64,000 nucleotides of DNA from Cocos nucifera (taxonomy: Eukaryota > Streptophyta > Magnoliopsida > Arecales > Arecaceae): the NCBI GenBank assembly GCA_006176705.1, contig QRFJ01000055.1:806001-870000 (forward strand), read 5' to 3'. Position numbers and translations under genes: made by a program. A model generated the notes under the pieces. It saw nothing but the letters and a program-made list of their open reading frames with translations, had not been told where the DNA came from and searched no databases. Below are positions 25,120-34,849 of this stretch, piece after piece (the first letter of the stretch is position 1; each line of letters starts with the position of its first letter).

Positions 25120-25134
25120 CAAAAAGGGAGAGAT
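25120..25134 (+). other. Polypurine tract of gag-only element
   Basis: CAAAAAGGGAGAGAT directly before the 3' LTR. This form is typical of the Maximus/SIRE Copia lineage. Confidence 0.8.
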
Positions 25135-26614
25135 TGTTGACCCCATGATTGATTTTGATGATTGCCAAACTTTGAGTATTTGATTATTTAACCATGTGTT
25201 TCATGAGTGGATGCAGGTCTTTCTAGGTATTTAAATTGAAGAATCATTTCAAGAAAAGAACTATAAAAATTCATCAAGTCAAGATTCTTAAAGAAAAGAT
25301 TTTCTTAAGCTTCCAAAGATCAGAAGAAAAATAATTCTTTGACCAAAACAAGGAAGACATAAAGTAAAAATCAAATAAAAATCAAATTTTCTTGATTGGT
25401 GCAAAAAATCCTCCAAAATAGTCTTGGATCAGTTTTCGAAATATCTCAAAATTTTTTCGAGAGCTCTCGAGTGGACTGGCATGCCCCAAGCACTGTTCTG
25501 GCATATTTTTAAGAGGTCTCGAGAGAATCTCAAGAGCTCTCAGTCTCAGAGAATAGAAATCCAATTTTTGTGCTCTGAGAGTGAGAAGTCTCGCAAGATT
25601 CTCGAGAGGTCTCACAAGAATCTCGAGACATCTCGATTTAGAATCGAGAGCTCTCGAAATCTGGTGAGAGATCTCATTCTATATAGACAGCCTTCAATGG
25701 ATAGTTTTACAACGACTATTTTTCAACTCCAACGGCTATTTTAGAGCTTCCAACAGCTAGAACTCTTACTCCAACCATCTCCAAAGGTATAAAAAGGTGG
25801 AGAATCAATTGGAAAGCAAGAAAAAAGGGATTTAAAGAGATATTCTTTTATTTTTGATGAGGAACATTGAATATCCAAAGAAAAAAAAAGAGAGAAATAT
25901 TATGCACAGATTTCAGTAAGCCTTCAAAGCAATCTTCTCCAACATCTTCTTCATCCTCTCAAGTATAAATTGAAAAAAAACCAAGCTTCGATCGAGCACA
26001 TTATTAACTTCTTCATTGGGATTTAAAGAGTTTCATTTTTCTTTTTATTTTTATGCTAAATTTTTGTACTTATATTTTTAATTTCTTTACAAGTTTCTTT
26101 GGAGAAAAAAACTTGGGGATTAGGCCTATCTAAGCTCAAAATTAGACATTGTAGGTTTTGTTTGGTGAGCCTAAAAAATCAACTGGGTTAATAGTGATTC
26201 CAAAAAACTATTAGTGTAAGGTTTTGGTTGGTGCTCTTATGAAAATTAACTAGGTTTGTTTGTGAGCCTGGGAAAACAAACACACTATAATCAAGAGTAG
26301 ATTATAGTGAAAATTCTAAGAAAAACTTGGAGAGTGGACGTAAGAGTGGGTTGCTCCGAACCACTATAAAATCTTATGTATTTGTGTTGTACTTTCAATT
26401 CTTGCTTCACTTGCTTTATTATTTGTTTAGATTAGCTTTTGAATTCCTTCATAGCATTTGCTTATCCTAAAACCACTGTTGCTTATATTGTTTACATTTC
26501 AACCACACCACTTAAGTTAAAATCAAAGCACATACTTGTTTAGAGTTAAATTTGGTGAAAATTTATAAGAACCCAATTCATCCCCTCCTCTTGGATTGCA
26601 ATCTCTGGGCAACA
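25135..26614 (+). repeat. Gag-only element 3' LTR (1480 bp)
   Basis: Starts TGTTGACCCC, ends GGCAACA; TATA at 25798-25805. It aligns end to end with 19698-21165 with scattered substitutions and small indels. Confidence 0.93.
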
Positions 26615-26619
26615 TATCC
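26615..26619. repeat. TSD of gag-only element, right (TATCC)
   Basis: Perfect copy of 19693-19697. Confidence 0.93.
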
Positions 26620-27518
26620 AAAGACAGCCGGCTTCATAGCTCACACCATTGGGCACCCCTTAGCCATTTGTACAATGGGAGATGGATAAACTTGGATCTT
26701 TTCCCATGATGTCTGGATAGTGAAAGTTCCTGCTAGTGGAAGTAGACTATTTCATTAAGTAAGTTGAGGTCGAACCTCCAGGAAAAATCACTAAGGCTAA
26801 AGTGTAGGACTTTGTCTGAAAGTTAATTATTTACAGGTTCAGTCTATCTTAAATACTAATCATTAATAATGGACGTCAGTTTGCAGGTGCAAAGTTTGCT
26901 AAGTTCTATGAAGGTCTGAACATATCTCACCACTTCACATTAGTAGCTCATTCGCAAGCGAATGGTGAGGCAAAAGTAAGCAATAGAACTTTGCTACAGG
27001 GGATAAAGGCAAGACTTGAGAGGGCGAAGGGCACATGGGTAGATAAACTCTATCACATGCTCTAGGCATACCGAACTACCCAAAGATTGTCTACTGGAGA
27101 AATTCCCTTTGTACTGGCCTTTGGGACGGAGGTAGTTATCCTAGTCAAACTCTAGCTTCCTTTAGCATGGATCGAGGCCTTCAATGAAGAAAGTAACTCC
27201 GAAGATCTCAGAGTAAATCTCGATCTATTAGAAGAAAAGCGAGAGAAAGCTCAAATCTGAATAGCAGCTTACAAGCAAAGAATAGCTCGCTACTAGAACT
27301 TCAGGGTCAGAAGCAAAACATTCAAAGTAGGAGATCTGGTGCTCTAATGGATGAATATTTCACAATCTCAAAATCAAGAAAAGCTCATCCTGAACTGGAA
27401 AGGCTCCTATGAAGTCATGAAAATAGTCCAACTAGAGACATACTACCTAAAGGAGCTTGGAGGGCCAGCACTCCCATGATCCTGGAACTTGAAGAACTTA
27501 AGAATGAATTATCAATAA
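26620..27518 (+). pseudogene. Gypsy pol, second part: integrase core and C-terminus
   Basis: Continues the integrase interrupted at 19698. VDYFIK near 26745 carries the first catalytic Asp. The second is Asn at 26865 (IINNGRQF), and the Glu is Lys at 26973 (ANGEAKVSNRTLLQ). Downstream blocks are KARLERAKGTWVDKL, YRTTQRLSTGEIPFVLAFG, and the C-terminal KVGDLVL and NWKGSYEVMKI. It ends NLRMNYQ-stop at 27516, the usual Tat pol terminus. With two of three DDE residues changed, this integrase is inactive, apart from the stops and the insertion. Confidence 0.9.
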
Positions 27519-27636
27519 TCTTGCTTCAATAAAACTTTTTTATTTTCAATACCTTTGTTCTTGATCGTAGAGTTATATGATGGCAGAAAACAACTTAACT
27601 AAACTTCATCCTTAAGACAAAGATGATGACCTCTGG
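27519..27636 (+). other. Spacer between Gypsy pol and tandem array
   Basis: Short AT-rich spacer that grades into the first, partial repeat unit. No other feature seen. Confidence 0.6.
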
Positions 27637-29736
27637 TTATTTAAGATAGGAGGAGGGGAGAGGCCCTTTCAACGGCTCTTTTATGTCCCAATAACTTTGT
27701 TAGGGATAGAAGGAGGACCTCGTCCTAACAAAAGAAGACCAACCCCGTCAGAAATAGGAGGAGGACCTCATCCTGACAAGGAGACAAAATAAAGACCAAT
27801 CATGTCAGAAATAGGAGAAGAACCTCATCCTAATATGGATGAAGATCTTCGATTATTTAAGACAGTAAGAGGGGAGGGGCCCTTTCAACGGTTTTTTTGT
27901 ACTCGAATGATTTTGTTAGGGATAGAAGGAGGATCTCGTCCTAACAAAAGAAGGTCAACCCCATCAGAAATAGGAGAAGGATCTCATCCTGACAGGGGGA
28001 TAAAGCAAAGACCAACCATATCAGAAATAGGAGGAGAATCTTGTCCTGACATGGATGAAAATCTTCGATTATTTAAGATAGAAGGAAGAGAGAGATCCTT
28101 TCAACGGCCCTTTTATTCCCTAATGATTTTGTTAGGGACAGAAGAAGAACCACGGTATAACAAAGGAAGGCCAACCCCATCAAAAATAGGAGGAGGACCT
28201 CGTTCTGATAGGAGGATAAAGCAAAGGCCAACTTATCAGGAATTGGAGAAGAATCTCATCCTGATATGGATAATGACCTTCAGTTATTTAAGACAAGAGG
28301 AGGAAAGAGATCCTTTCAACAGCCCTTTTGTGTCCTAATGACTTTGTTAGAGATTGAAGGAGAACCTTGCCCTAACAAAGGAAGGCCAACCTTATTAGAA
28401 ATAGGAGGAGGATCTTGTCCTGATAGAGGGACAAAGCAAAGGCCAATCGTGTCAAGAACAGGAGGAGAATCTCATCCTGACACAGATGAAGACCTTCGAT
28501 TATTTAAGATAGGAGGAGGAGAGAGGCCCTTTCAATGGTCTTTTTATGCCTCAATGACTTTGTTAGAGACAAGAGGAGGACCTCATCCTAATAAAGAAAG
28601 GCCAACCCCATCAAGAATAGGAAGAGGACATCGTCTTGATAGGAAGATAAAGCAAAGGCCAACCATACCAGGAATAGGAAAAGAACCTCATCCTGACGTG
28701 GATGAAGACCTTCAGTTATTTTAAGATAGAGAGTAGGGGAGAGGCCCTTTCAACGGCCCTTTTATGCCCCAATGACTTTGTTAGAGATAGGAGGAGGATC
28801 TCATCCTAACAAAGGAAGGCCAACCCCATCAGAAATAGGAGGAGGACCTCATCTTGACAAGGGGATAAAGCAAAGACCAACCATGTCAGAAATAGAAGGA
28901 GAACCTCATCTTGACATGGATGAAGATCTCTGATTATTTAAGACAGGATGAGAGAAGAGGCTCTTTCAATGGTTCTTTTGTGCCTAATGACTTTATTAGG
29001 GATAGGAGGAGAATCTCATCCTAACAAAAAAAGGCCAATCCCATTTGAAATAAGAGGAGGACCTCATCCTGATAGGAGGACAAAGTAAAGGTCAACCATG
29101 TCAGAAATAGGAGGAGAATCTCATCCTGATACAAATGAAGACTTTCGATTATTTAAGATAAGAGGAGGGGAGAGGCTCTTTCAACGATCCTTTTGTACTC
29201 CAATAATTTTGTTAGGAATAGGAGGAGAACCTCGTCCTAATAAAGAAAGGCCAACCCCATCAGGAATAGGATGACCTCATTCTGATAAGAGGATAAAGCA
29301 AAGGCCAACCATGTCAGGAACAATAGGAGAATCTCATCCTGACATGGATGATGATCTCTAGTTATTTAAGATAGGAGGAGGGAAGAAGCCCTTTCAATGG
29401 TCCTTTTGTGCTCCAATGACTTTGTTAGGGATGGAAGAAGAATCTCATCTTAACAAAGGAAGGTCAATCCTATCAGAAATAGGAGGAGAATCTTATCCTG
29501 ATAGAAGAATAAAGCAAAGGCCAATCATGCTAGGAACAGGAGGAGAATCTCATCCTGACATGGATGAAGACCTTTGATTATTTAAGATGGGAGGAGGAGA
29601 GAGATCCTTTCAACAATCCTTTTGTATCCTAATGACTTTATTAGGGATAGGAGGAGAACCTCATCTTGATAAAAGAATGCTAATCCTATCAGAAACATGA
29701 GGAAAACCTCGTCCTAACGTAGATAAAGACCTATAG
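27637..29736 (+). repeat. Tandem array of about 216-bp units in the Gypsy 3' region
   Basis: Using the word TTATTTAAG as anchor, units start at 27637, 27853, 28069, 28284, 28500, 28716, 28934, 29149, 29362 and 29578, followed by a shortened one to about 29736. Spacing is 213-218 bp, mostly 216. Each unit holds about three related sub-blocks (GGAGGACCTCATCCTGACA, then AAAGGCCAACC). Because 216 is 72 codons, some units stay open in one frame and give 150-180-residue repetitive readings (27802-28338 and 28266-28724). Other units have stops or 1-2-bp shifts, so I do not call a protein. Confidence 0.92.
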
Positions 29737-29932
29737 TTACCTAGGATAGGAAGAAGGCATTTTTCAACGGGCATTCTGTTAAAAGATAAGGTGAAGGAAA
29801 TAGGGAGATCAACGGACATCAAATCCATGCAAGATAAAGAGACAAAAAAAACATCTTTTTATTAAAATTGAAGTTCATTACAAGATAAAGGTCCATAAGA
29901 CCATGCACAAAAAAGGTAAAATGGACGAAGTC
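29737..29932 (+). other. Spacer after the tandem array
   Basis: A degraded end of the repeat array, then a short unassigned stretch before the stop of the antisense ORF. Confidence 0.5.
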
Positions 29933-32922
29933 CTAAGAAGAACCCGATTCTTCGAACCTCGGACTGCTGACCCCTGCCATCACCAAAGATTGCTTCAAGC
30001 TTGCAATCTCTTCTTCAAGTTTCTTCCTTTTCAATAGACTCCCTATGAATAACTTATCAACCCATTGGTAATTATCTTTGGACTTTCGCAACTATCTTCT
30101 TAGAACCTCTAACTCGGCCTCTGCGTTCTTAACAGCTTGTTGCTCATAAGTTGCTATTGAAGCTCAGCTGATTCTTTTGCAAATATTGCTGATAGGATTT
30201 TCAAATAATTTCTTAAAAAAAGATGTTCATCTGATTCTCTATTCGAGCTAGCCTTTGCTCTTTCTGCCAATTGCCTTTTAAGACTAGTTATCTTCTCGTT
30301 CGCTTTTCGAAGTTGCTGCTGGAGACCGGCGATTTCATTACTCTAGTCGAGCTCATAACTCTTGTATGAAATTTAAGCGGCATGAAGTTGATTTTGAAGC
30401 TCTGAGAATCTCTTGGACCAATCCTAGCAGGACTCCTCCCGCCTAGTAGACTATGCCGACCTTCCATCCAATAATCAATTTTTTTCTTTGCTGCATTAAG
30501 TTCAACTTCAAGGGACCAAGCCTTATCTATTAAAGTCCAAGACTTCTCACTTGCATGCTTTTTGACCACCTTGAGCTCTTCATTCAAGTAAAATTTCTTG
30601 ATATTATATTCTTTGAATGGTTGCCTGCATGATTGATGCAAGCGATTAACTTCGGTGGTGGCGTTGGCATGTTCTTCTCTGATTTCTTAAGCATGTCTTC
30701 AGTCTTCTCTAACTTTTTCTTAAAATGACGAACTTTCCTCCTCAGACTCTTTATGTGGGCCTTCAAGAGAATACCCTGAGGAAGGTGGTCAGCTTCAATA
30801 GGAGACTGCACTTAGAGCATGAAAATATTACCACATAGATTTCGCAAAAAAAAGAAATTCGTTCTCAAAATAAACTTATCTTCATTGACCAAAATATTTT
30901 TAGTACAGAAAGAAAACAAATGAAAAGAAAAAATATAAATTAAGAGGTATCAGACCTCTGGGGGAGCTGACGAGGAGTCTGATGTAGCATTAGTCGACCC
31001 TGGTTCCTCGGTGGCAAGTTCAATAGGAGGAAGATCGGATGCATCAATGGATGGTTCCGCTTCATCTTCAAGAGCTCCTCCATATAAGAATCAAGATCAA
31101 GCTCGAAAAACTTGCTAGCCACTCTATTCTCGCAGAGCTCGAAATCTTTATTGAAGGTCTCTTGCCTAAATTTGTTGTTCAAGTCTCTCATTTTGGAGGA
31201 GACCTTGAATACCTATATCATTCGAACTGTCGCCTCTGAGATCTGCATAGAAATTTGCTTCTTCAGTTCAACAGTCTCAGCTTCAGCCTTTCTCCTCTGC
31301 TCTTCCTCCAAGCCTAAAGCGGTCTTCAACTGCATTGATGTTTCTTTCTCCTTACGGAGCACTTCTTGGAGACCTTCGACCTTGATAGATTTTTTCTTCA
31401 AGGAGTGGTCAACCTCATCCCTCTCCTTAAGTAGGCGCTCAACCTCGGCCTGATGATCTTCTTGGGCCTTCACCAGCTTTGACTTTAAGTGGTTTAGTGA
31501 TCTAATGTAGCTGAGCAATTGATGGCCCATCTACTAAATAAAATAAAATAAAATAAAATATATATATGATGAAAAAAGTTGCATAGATGAGGAAGCATTA
31601 AGAAATTTAAAGAGAAAGAGAAGGATGAAGTAGCTACCTCAAGAAAGAATCCAAGTAAATTTCAAGCACATTAGTCAACATCGGTGTCGTCTATGACCTC
31701 GGGTATGGTAAACTCGTCAACCAAGCCCCTGACGATTTCATGATTGTTGAAGGGGTTCTCTCCAAACTCTTCGTCGGAGCTATTGGGCCCGTTGCGATGA
31801 ACCTTTTATTGAGACTTCCCAGGGCCCTTTTGGTCTTCTTCTTCTCCACCTCCTTCTCCCCTTTGGTAGGAGGTTTTAGGATTTGGGCCTTGACGGGAGG
31901 GCTTGACGGCATCAAAGATCCGACGACTTCGATGATGGTGCTAAATTCAGTGGCAGGAGGAGCTTCACCTTTTAGGACAACTTTGGGGGCATCTAGGGCA
32001 CTGACGGGAGTCACGAAACTCAGAATGTCAACCCTTGCTTTTTTCGAGCTCTCGCCCGATGCCTTCTCATTCTTCTTGTGGACCGGGAGCCCCCTCATGA
32101 GCATTTCGACTGCCTGGGCGTCCATTTCTATAGTAAAGGAAGAAAAAATATGGTCAGAAAGAAAAATAGAAGAAAGGAGGTAATCTACAACTTCGACCAT
32201 ATACCTATTAGATTCAGGAGGTTGAGGCCGAGGTTGAACAAAATTTATTCTTTTATTAGCTCGGATACAAGAGAAGCTCAAAAATCTTTGATTTTACTAA
32301 TCGACTCCTGCTTCTCTTTTTCTAACCCAGGGCTTGATGGACTAAATCCCTTAGATTTTTCCAAGATGGGAGTCCTAAGTATAAGATCGTACAAGAAACA
32401 AAGATGCACTTCTCTTTCCAATTATGGATAGTGGAGGGAGCATCCTTAAGCAACCCCTTCTTACCGAACTGGGGTGAAATATACCATTAGTCCTTTGCAG
32501 TAGGGTGATGCTTAAAGATAAAGTAAGTTCGAAAAAGTGAAATAGTGGGCTAAACTTCGACGGATATGTAGAGAGCAAGGAACCCTATTATGAATCTAAA
32601 TGAGTTCGACACTACAGAAGCTAAAGACATATTTAGAAAACGAAAAAGAGTTGCAACAAAAAGTGGGGAGAGGAAGCCTTAATCCAGCACGAAAGGCCTC
32701 CAAATATAAGCAAAACTGACCTGAAAGAGGGGTGCAAGCTCGGCCACTCGATCTTGGAAGTTCTAGCTCGTACTCAGTAGGCACCCTGTACTGGATCCTG
32801 ATCAATGGCAGATTTTTAGTGGTTAAGGAGTAAGGAATGGTTTCCAACATGAAGTTTGGCTGAGGTGCTGCCCTAGGCTCAGGTTCCATCTTGGTGTCGG
32901 GATTTTGGGGCTTTGGGTCCAT
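29933..32922 (-). pseudogene. Antisense additional ORF (aORF) of Gypsy, Transposase_28-like
   Basis: Encoded opposite to pol, between the tandem array and 3' LTR. The first Met is at 32922 (MDPKPQNPDTKMEPEP). The N-terminal domain (about 32820-32340) has YRVPTEYELELP, FCLYLEAFRAGLRLPLP, a SFRFIIGFLALY block, LFRTYFIFKHHPTAKD and KGLLKDAPSTIHNWKEK. These match the plant 'putative gypsy type transposon' family (PF04195 as I recall it). A Pro/Lys-rich linker follows (about 32130-31700), then coiled-coil segments (31530-31213 and 30811-30288, heptad-like Lys/Glu/Leu). The C-terminus is ...VSSPRFEESGSS with stop at 29933-29935. Frameshifts and stops break it into at least five pieces. Antisense aORFs are known in Tat-lineage elements; their function is not established. 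Confidence 0.8.
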
Positions 32923-33611
32923 CGGACTTCTAGAACCGCTAGACCAAGAAAATTTAGATGATATTTAGATCAAATAAAATCCAATAAAATCTCTAAAAAA
33001 TCAAGAGAAAAGAGATAGAGAAAACTCAGAAAAGAAAAATAATGAAAACCCACCTAGAAGAATCTAAAGTGGTTCTAAAGAATATAGAAAAATCAAAAAT
33101 CAAGAGGACAAAGATGAGGGATTGACCTAGGTTGATAAAAAAATTGAGGGAGAGTACCAAAAAGATGTAGGATAGTCGAGAAGAATGCTAATGGCCAAAA
33201 ACATTATGAGAGGACAGGGGCAACAAGGATGGGACGCTTGGGGGGGATGAAAAATGAAGAAAAGAGAGGAAGAAGGAGTGCAAATGAATGTGAGAGGACA
33301 CAGAAGAAGGTGAGGTTTAAATAGGAAAATAGAACCAGAGGAAGTTATGATCGCAGGACTTCTTCAGCTAACCCAAGCTCGCCATGCATCCCACTTGCAC
33401 TTGCCGCCTGACAGAATAATAATTATGTCATACTTCAAGCTCCGCACCAAATAGGTTTTCGAGGGAATTTGTTCCTTCAGGTTATACGACATTAAACTTC
33501 AGTGCCAATTCGAAAAAAGATAAAAGGTCTCATTCTCTGAGAGCAAGAAGTAGACAAGAGACTTCGACTGCAGCAACTTTTGTGTACTTTTTTTATTCAA
33601 AATTTGAACTC
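32923..33611 (+). other. Gypsy region between aORF and 3' LTR
   Basis: Purine-rich on the plus strand (many AAAGAGAAAA words), so pyrimidine-rich upstream of the antisense ORF. It probably contains the aORF's promoter or 5' leader, but I see no clear TATA box. No ORF supported. Confidence 0.5.
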
Positions 33612-33628
33612 AAGAATAGGAGGACAAG
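33612..33628 (+). other. Gypsy polypurine tract
   Basis: AAGAATAGGAGGACAAG directly before the 3' LTR start. Confidence 0.7.
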
Positions 33629-34710
33629 TGTTGGAGGAAAAATAACCTCCATCGAAGTTCTTAGCCACTGACCTTCCTTCCATCGAAATTTATCGATCCC
33701 CTCAGCCACAAGATCATACCATAGAATCTCTCAACAGGACATAGAAGTCTGGCAGCACAATCTTGAATAGTGAAGTAGAATTGTTATTATGCTAACCTCA
33801 CATTCTGATTAAAAATGAATAACAAGTTCAGGGCCCGATCGCGTTCCTTTCGGACAAACTCCTCCAATCATGCTCCTTCCGGATGGACTCCTCCAACTAC
33901 ACTCCTTCTAGACAAACTCCTCCAATCATGCTTCTTCTAGACAAACTCCTCCAGCAGCGCTCCTTCCAGACGAACTCCTCCAATTGTGCTTCTTCTGGAC
34001 AAACTCCTCTAGCAGTGCTCCTTCCAGTCGAATTCCTCCTGGATGAACTTCTCCAGTCACTCTCCTCCTGATAGTGCACCTTCTAGTCGTGGACCTACTT
34101 AATCCCTACCATGATTGTCAGCGGGAGCCATCCAAAGGAATCTTGTGAAATCATTGATACATAACAACCACTATGCGAAGGATGGAGCGTAGAGCTTCAG
34201 ATCTTAATTCAGGGGGCATCTATTCACACACAGCCCAGGAAGCTTCCAAACTTCTTAAAGCCATTAGATATTGCCCCCAACGAACCTCGATTGATCATAA
34301 GTCCACTACATACACCAAAGTCTCCGATCTACATTCGAACTCTAACAAAGAAATTTCCACCGCCTATAAGTTATGACAAACAATAACTCATCCCCATAAT
34401 AAACATCACGTGGCCTGAGCGGTCCACTACCAGATGGTTACGGTTGTTACCATTAGTTTGGTACATGCTCCATCTATAAAAGAAATCCTTCAAATACGTT
34501 TTTCTCTAAGATCTCTTCTCCCACTCGTCACTCTGCATCTCTATTTCTGGAGCACTCCATTTCAGTTGGCCGAAGAACTGACTTGAGCATCGGAGGATTC
34601 TACTAGAGCCATTCACCTTCGGTTTGGATTTTATTTTGTAGGTTCTGTCGACAGCCTCATCTTCCCAACTCCAGCTACCTTTGGTATTCTTATAGATTTC
34701 TACACCAACA
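33629..34710 (+). repeat. Gypsy 3' LTR (1082 bp)
   Basis: Starts TGTTGGAG, ends ACACCAACA, then TTCCT. It contains seven 29-bp units at 33841-34059 and a TATA box at 34475-34482. It is homologous to 14017-15069 throughout. Confidence 0.93.
33841..34059 (+). repeat. 29-bp tandem repeat in Gypsy 3' LTR (about 7 units)
   Basis: Units such as ATGCTTCTTCTAGACAAACT then CCTCCAGCA. It has one more unit than the 5' LTR, which accounts exactly for the 29-bp length difference of the LTRs. Confidence 0.85.
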
Positions 34711-34715
34711 TTCCT
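34711..34715. repeat. Gypsy target-site duplication, right (TTCCT)
   Basis: Pairs with TCCCT at 14012-14016 with one mismatch. Confidence 0.75.
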
Positions 34716-34849
34716 TATGATCGGATGGGTTGGTGGCTCATTCATCCTCGATTACTAAGTTATCTGGATCTAACACATCTAATATGCTAGCATTTAATTT
34801 ATCTAATTATATATTAAAACATGTCAAGCAACCCTTGCTCTGATACTAT
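34716..34849 (-). other. Copia B leader start and primer-binding site, minus strand
   Basis: Resumes the Copia B leader broken at 14016: TTATGATCGGATGGGTTGG parallels the TTATGACCGGAGGCCAAG block near 1267-1284. At 34837-34849 GCTCTGATACTAT is the reverse complement of ATAGTATCAGAGC, the initiator-Met primer site, directly beside the LTR. This fixes Copia B as a minus-strand element. Confidence 0.85.

Larger units (their letters stand above)
19698..26614 (+). mobile_element. Gag-only non-autonomous Copia-derived element (TR-GAG-like)
   Basis: A complete LTR element inside the Gypsy integrase, flanked by perfect TATCC duplications (19693-19697 and 26615-26619). LTRs are 19698-21165 and 25135-26614. 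Next to them are an initiator-Met primer site and a polypurine tract. Internally it has a gag with two zinc knuckles and then about 2.1 kb of AT-rich sequence in which I find no protease, integrase, RT or RNase H. The gag, the AAAAAGGGAGAG tract and the LTR end resemble the Maximus/SIRE Copia lineage. A solo LTR of the same family is at 58611-60204. Confidence 0.9.
14017..34710 (+). mobile_element. Tat-like Ty3/Gypsy retrotransposon with tandem array and antisense ORF
   Basis: A 20.7-kb span: about 13.8 kb of Gypsy plus a 6.9-kb nested element. Order: LTR, primer site, gag, PR, RT, RNase H, a second (archaeal-type) RNase H, integrase, tandem repeats, antisense ORF, polypurine tract, LTR. RT before integrase makes it Gypsy. 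The dual RNase H and the extra antisense ORF downstream of pol are known traits of the plant Tat lineage. LTR pair, TSD and interrupted host element all agree on the borders. All ORFs are broken, mostly by point stops with the frame kept from PR through the first RNase H. Confidence 0.93.

Noticed and set aside
27802..28724. A repetitive protein gene
   Set aside because: Open frame follows from the 216-bp (72-codon) unit. It shifts frame between units and other units have stops.
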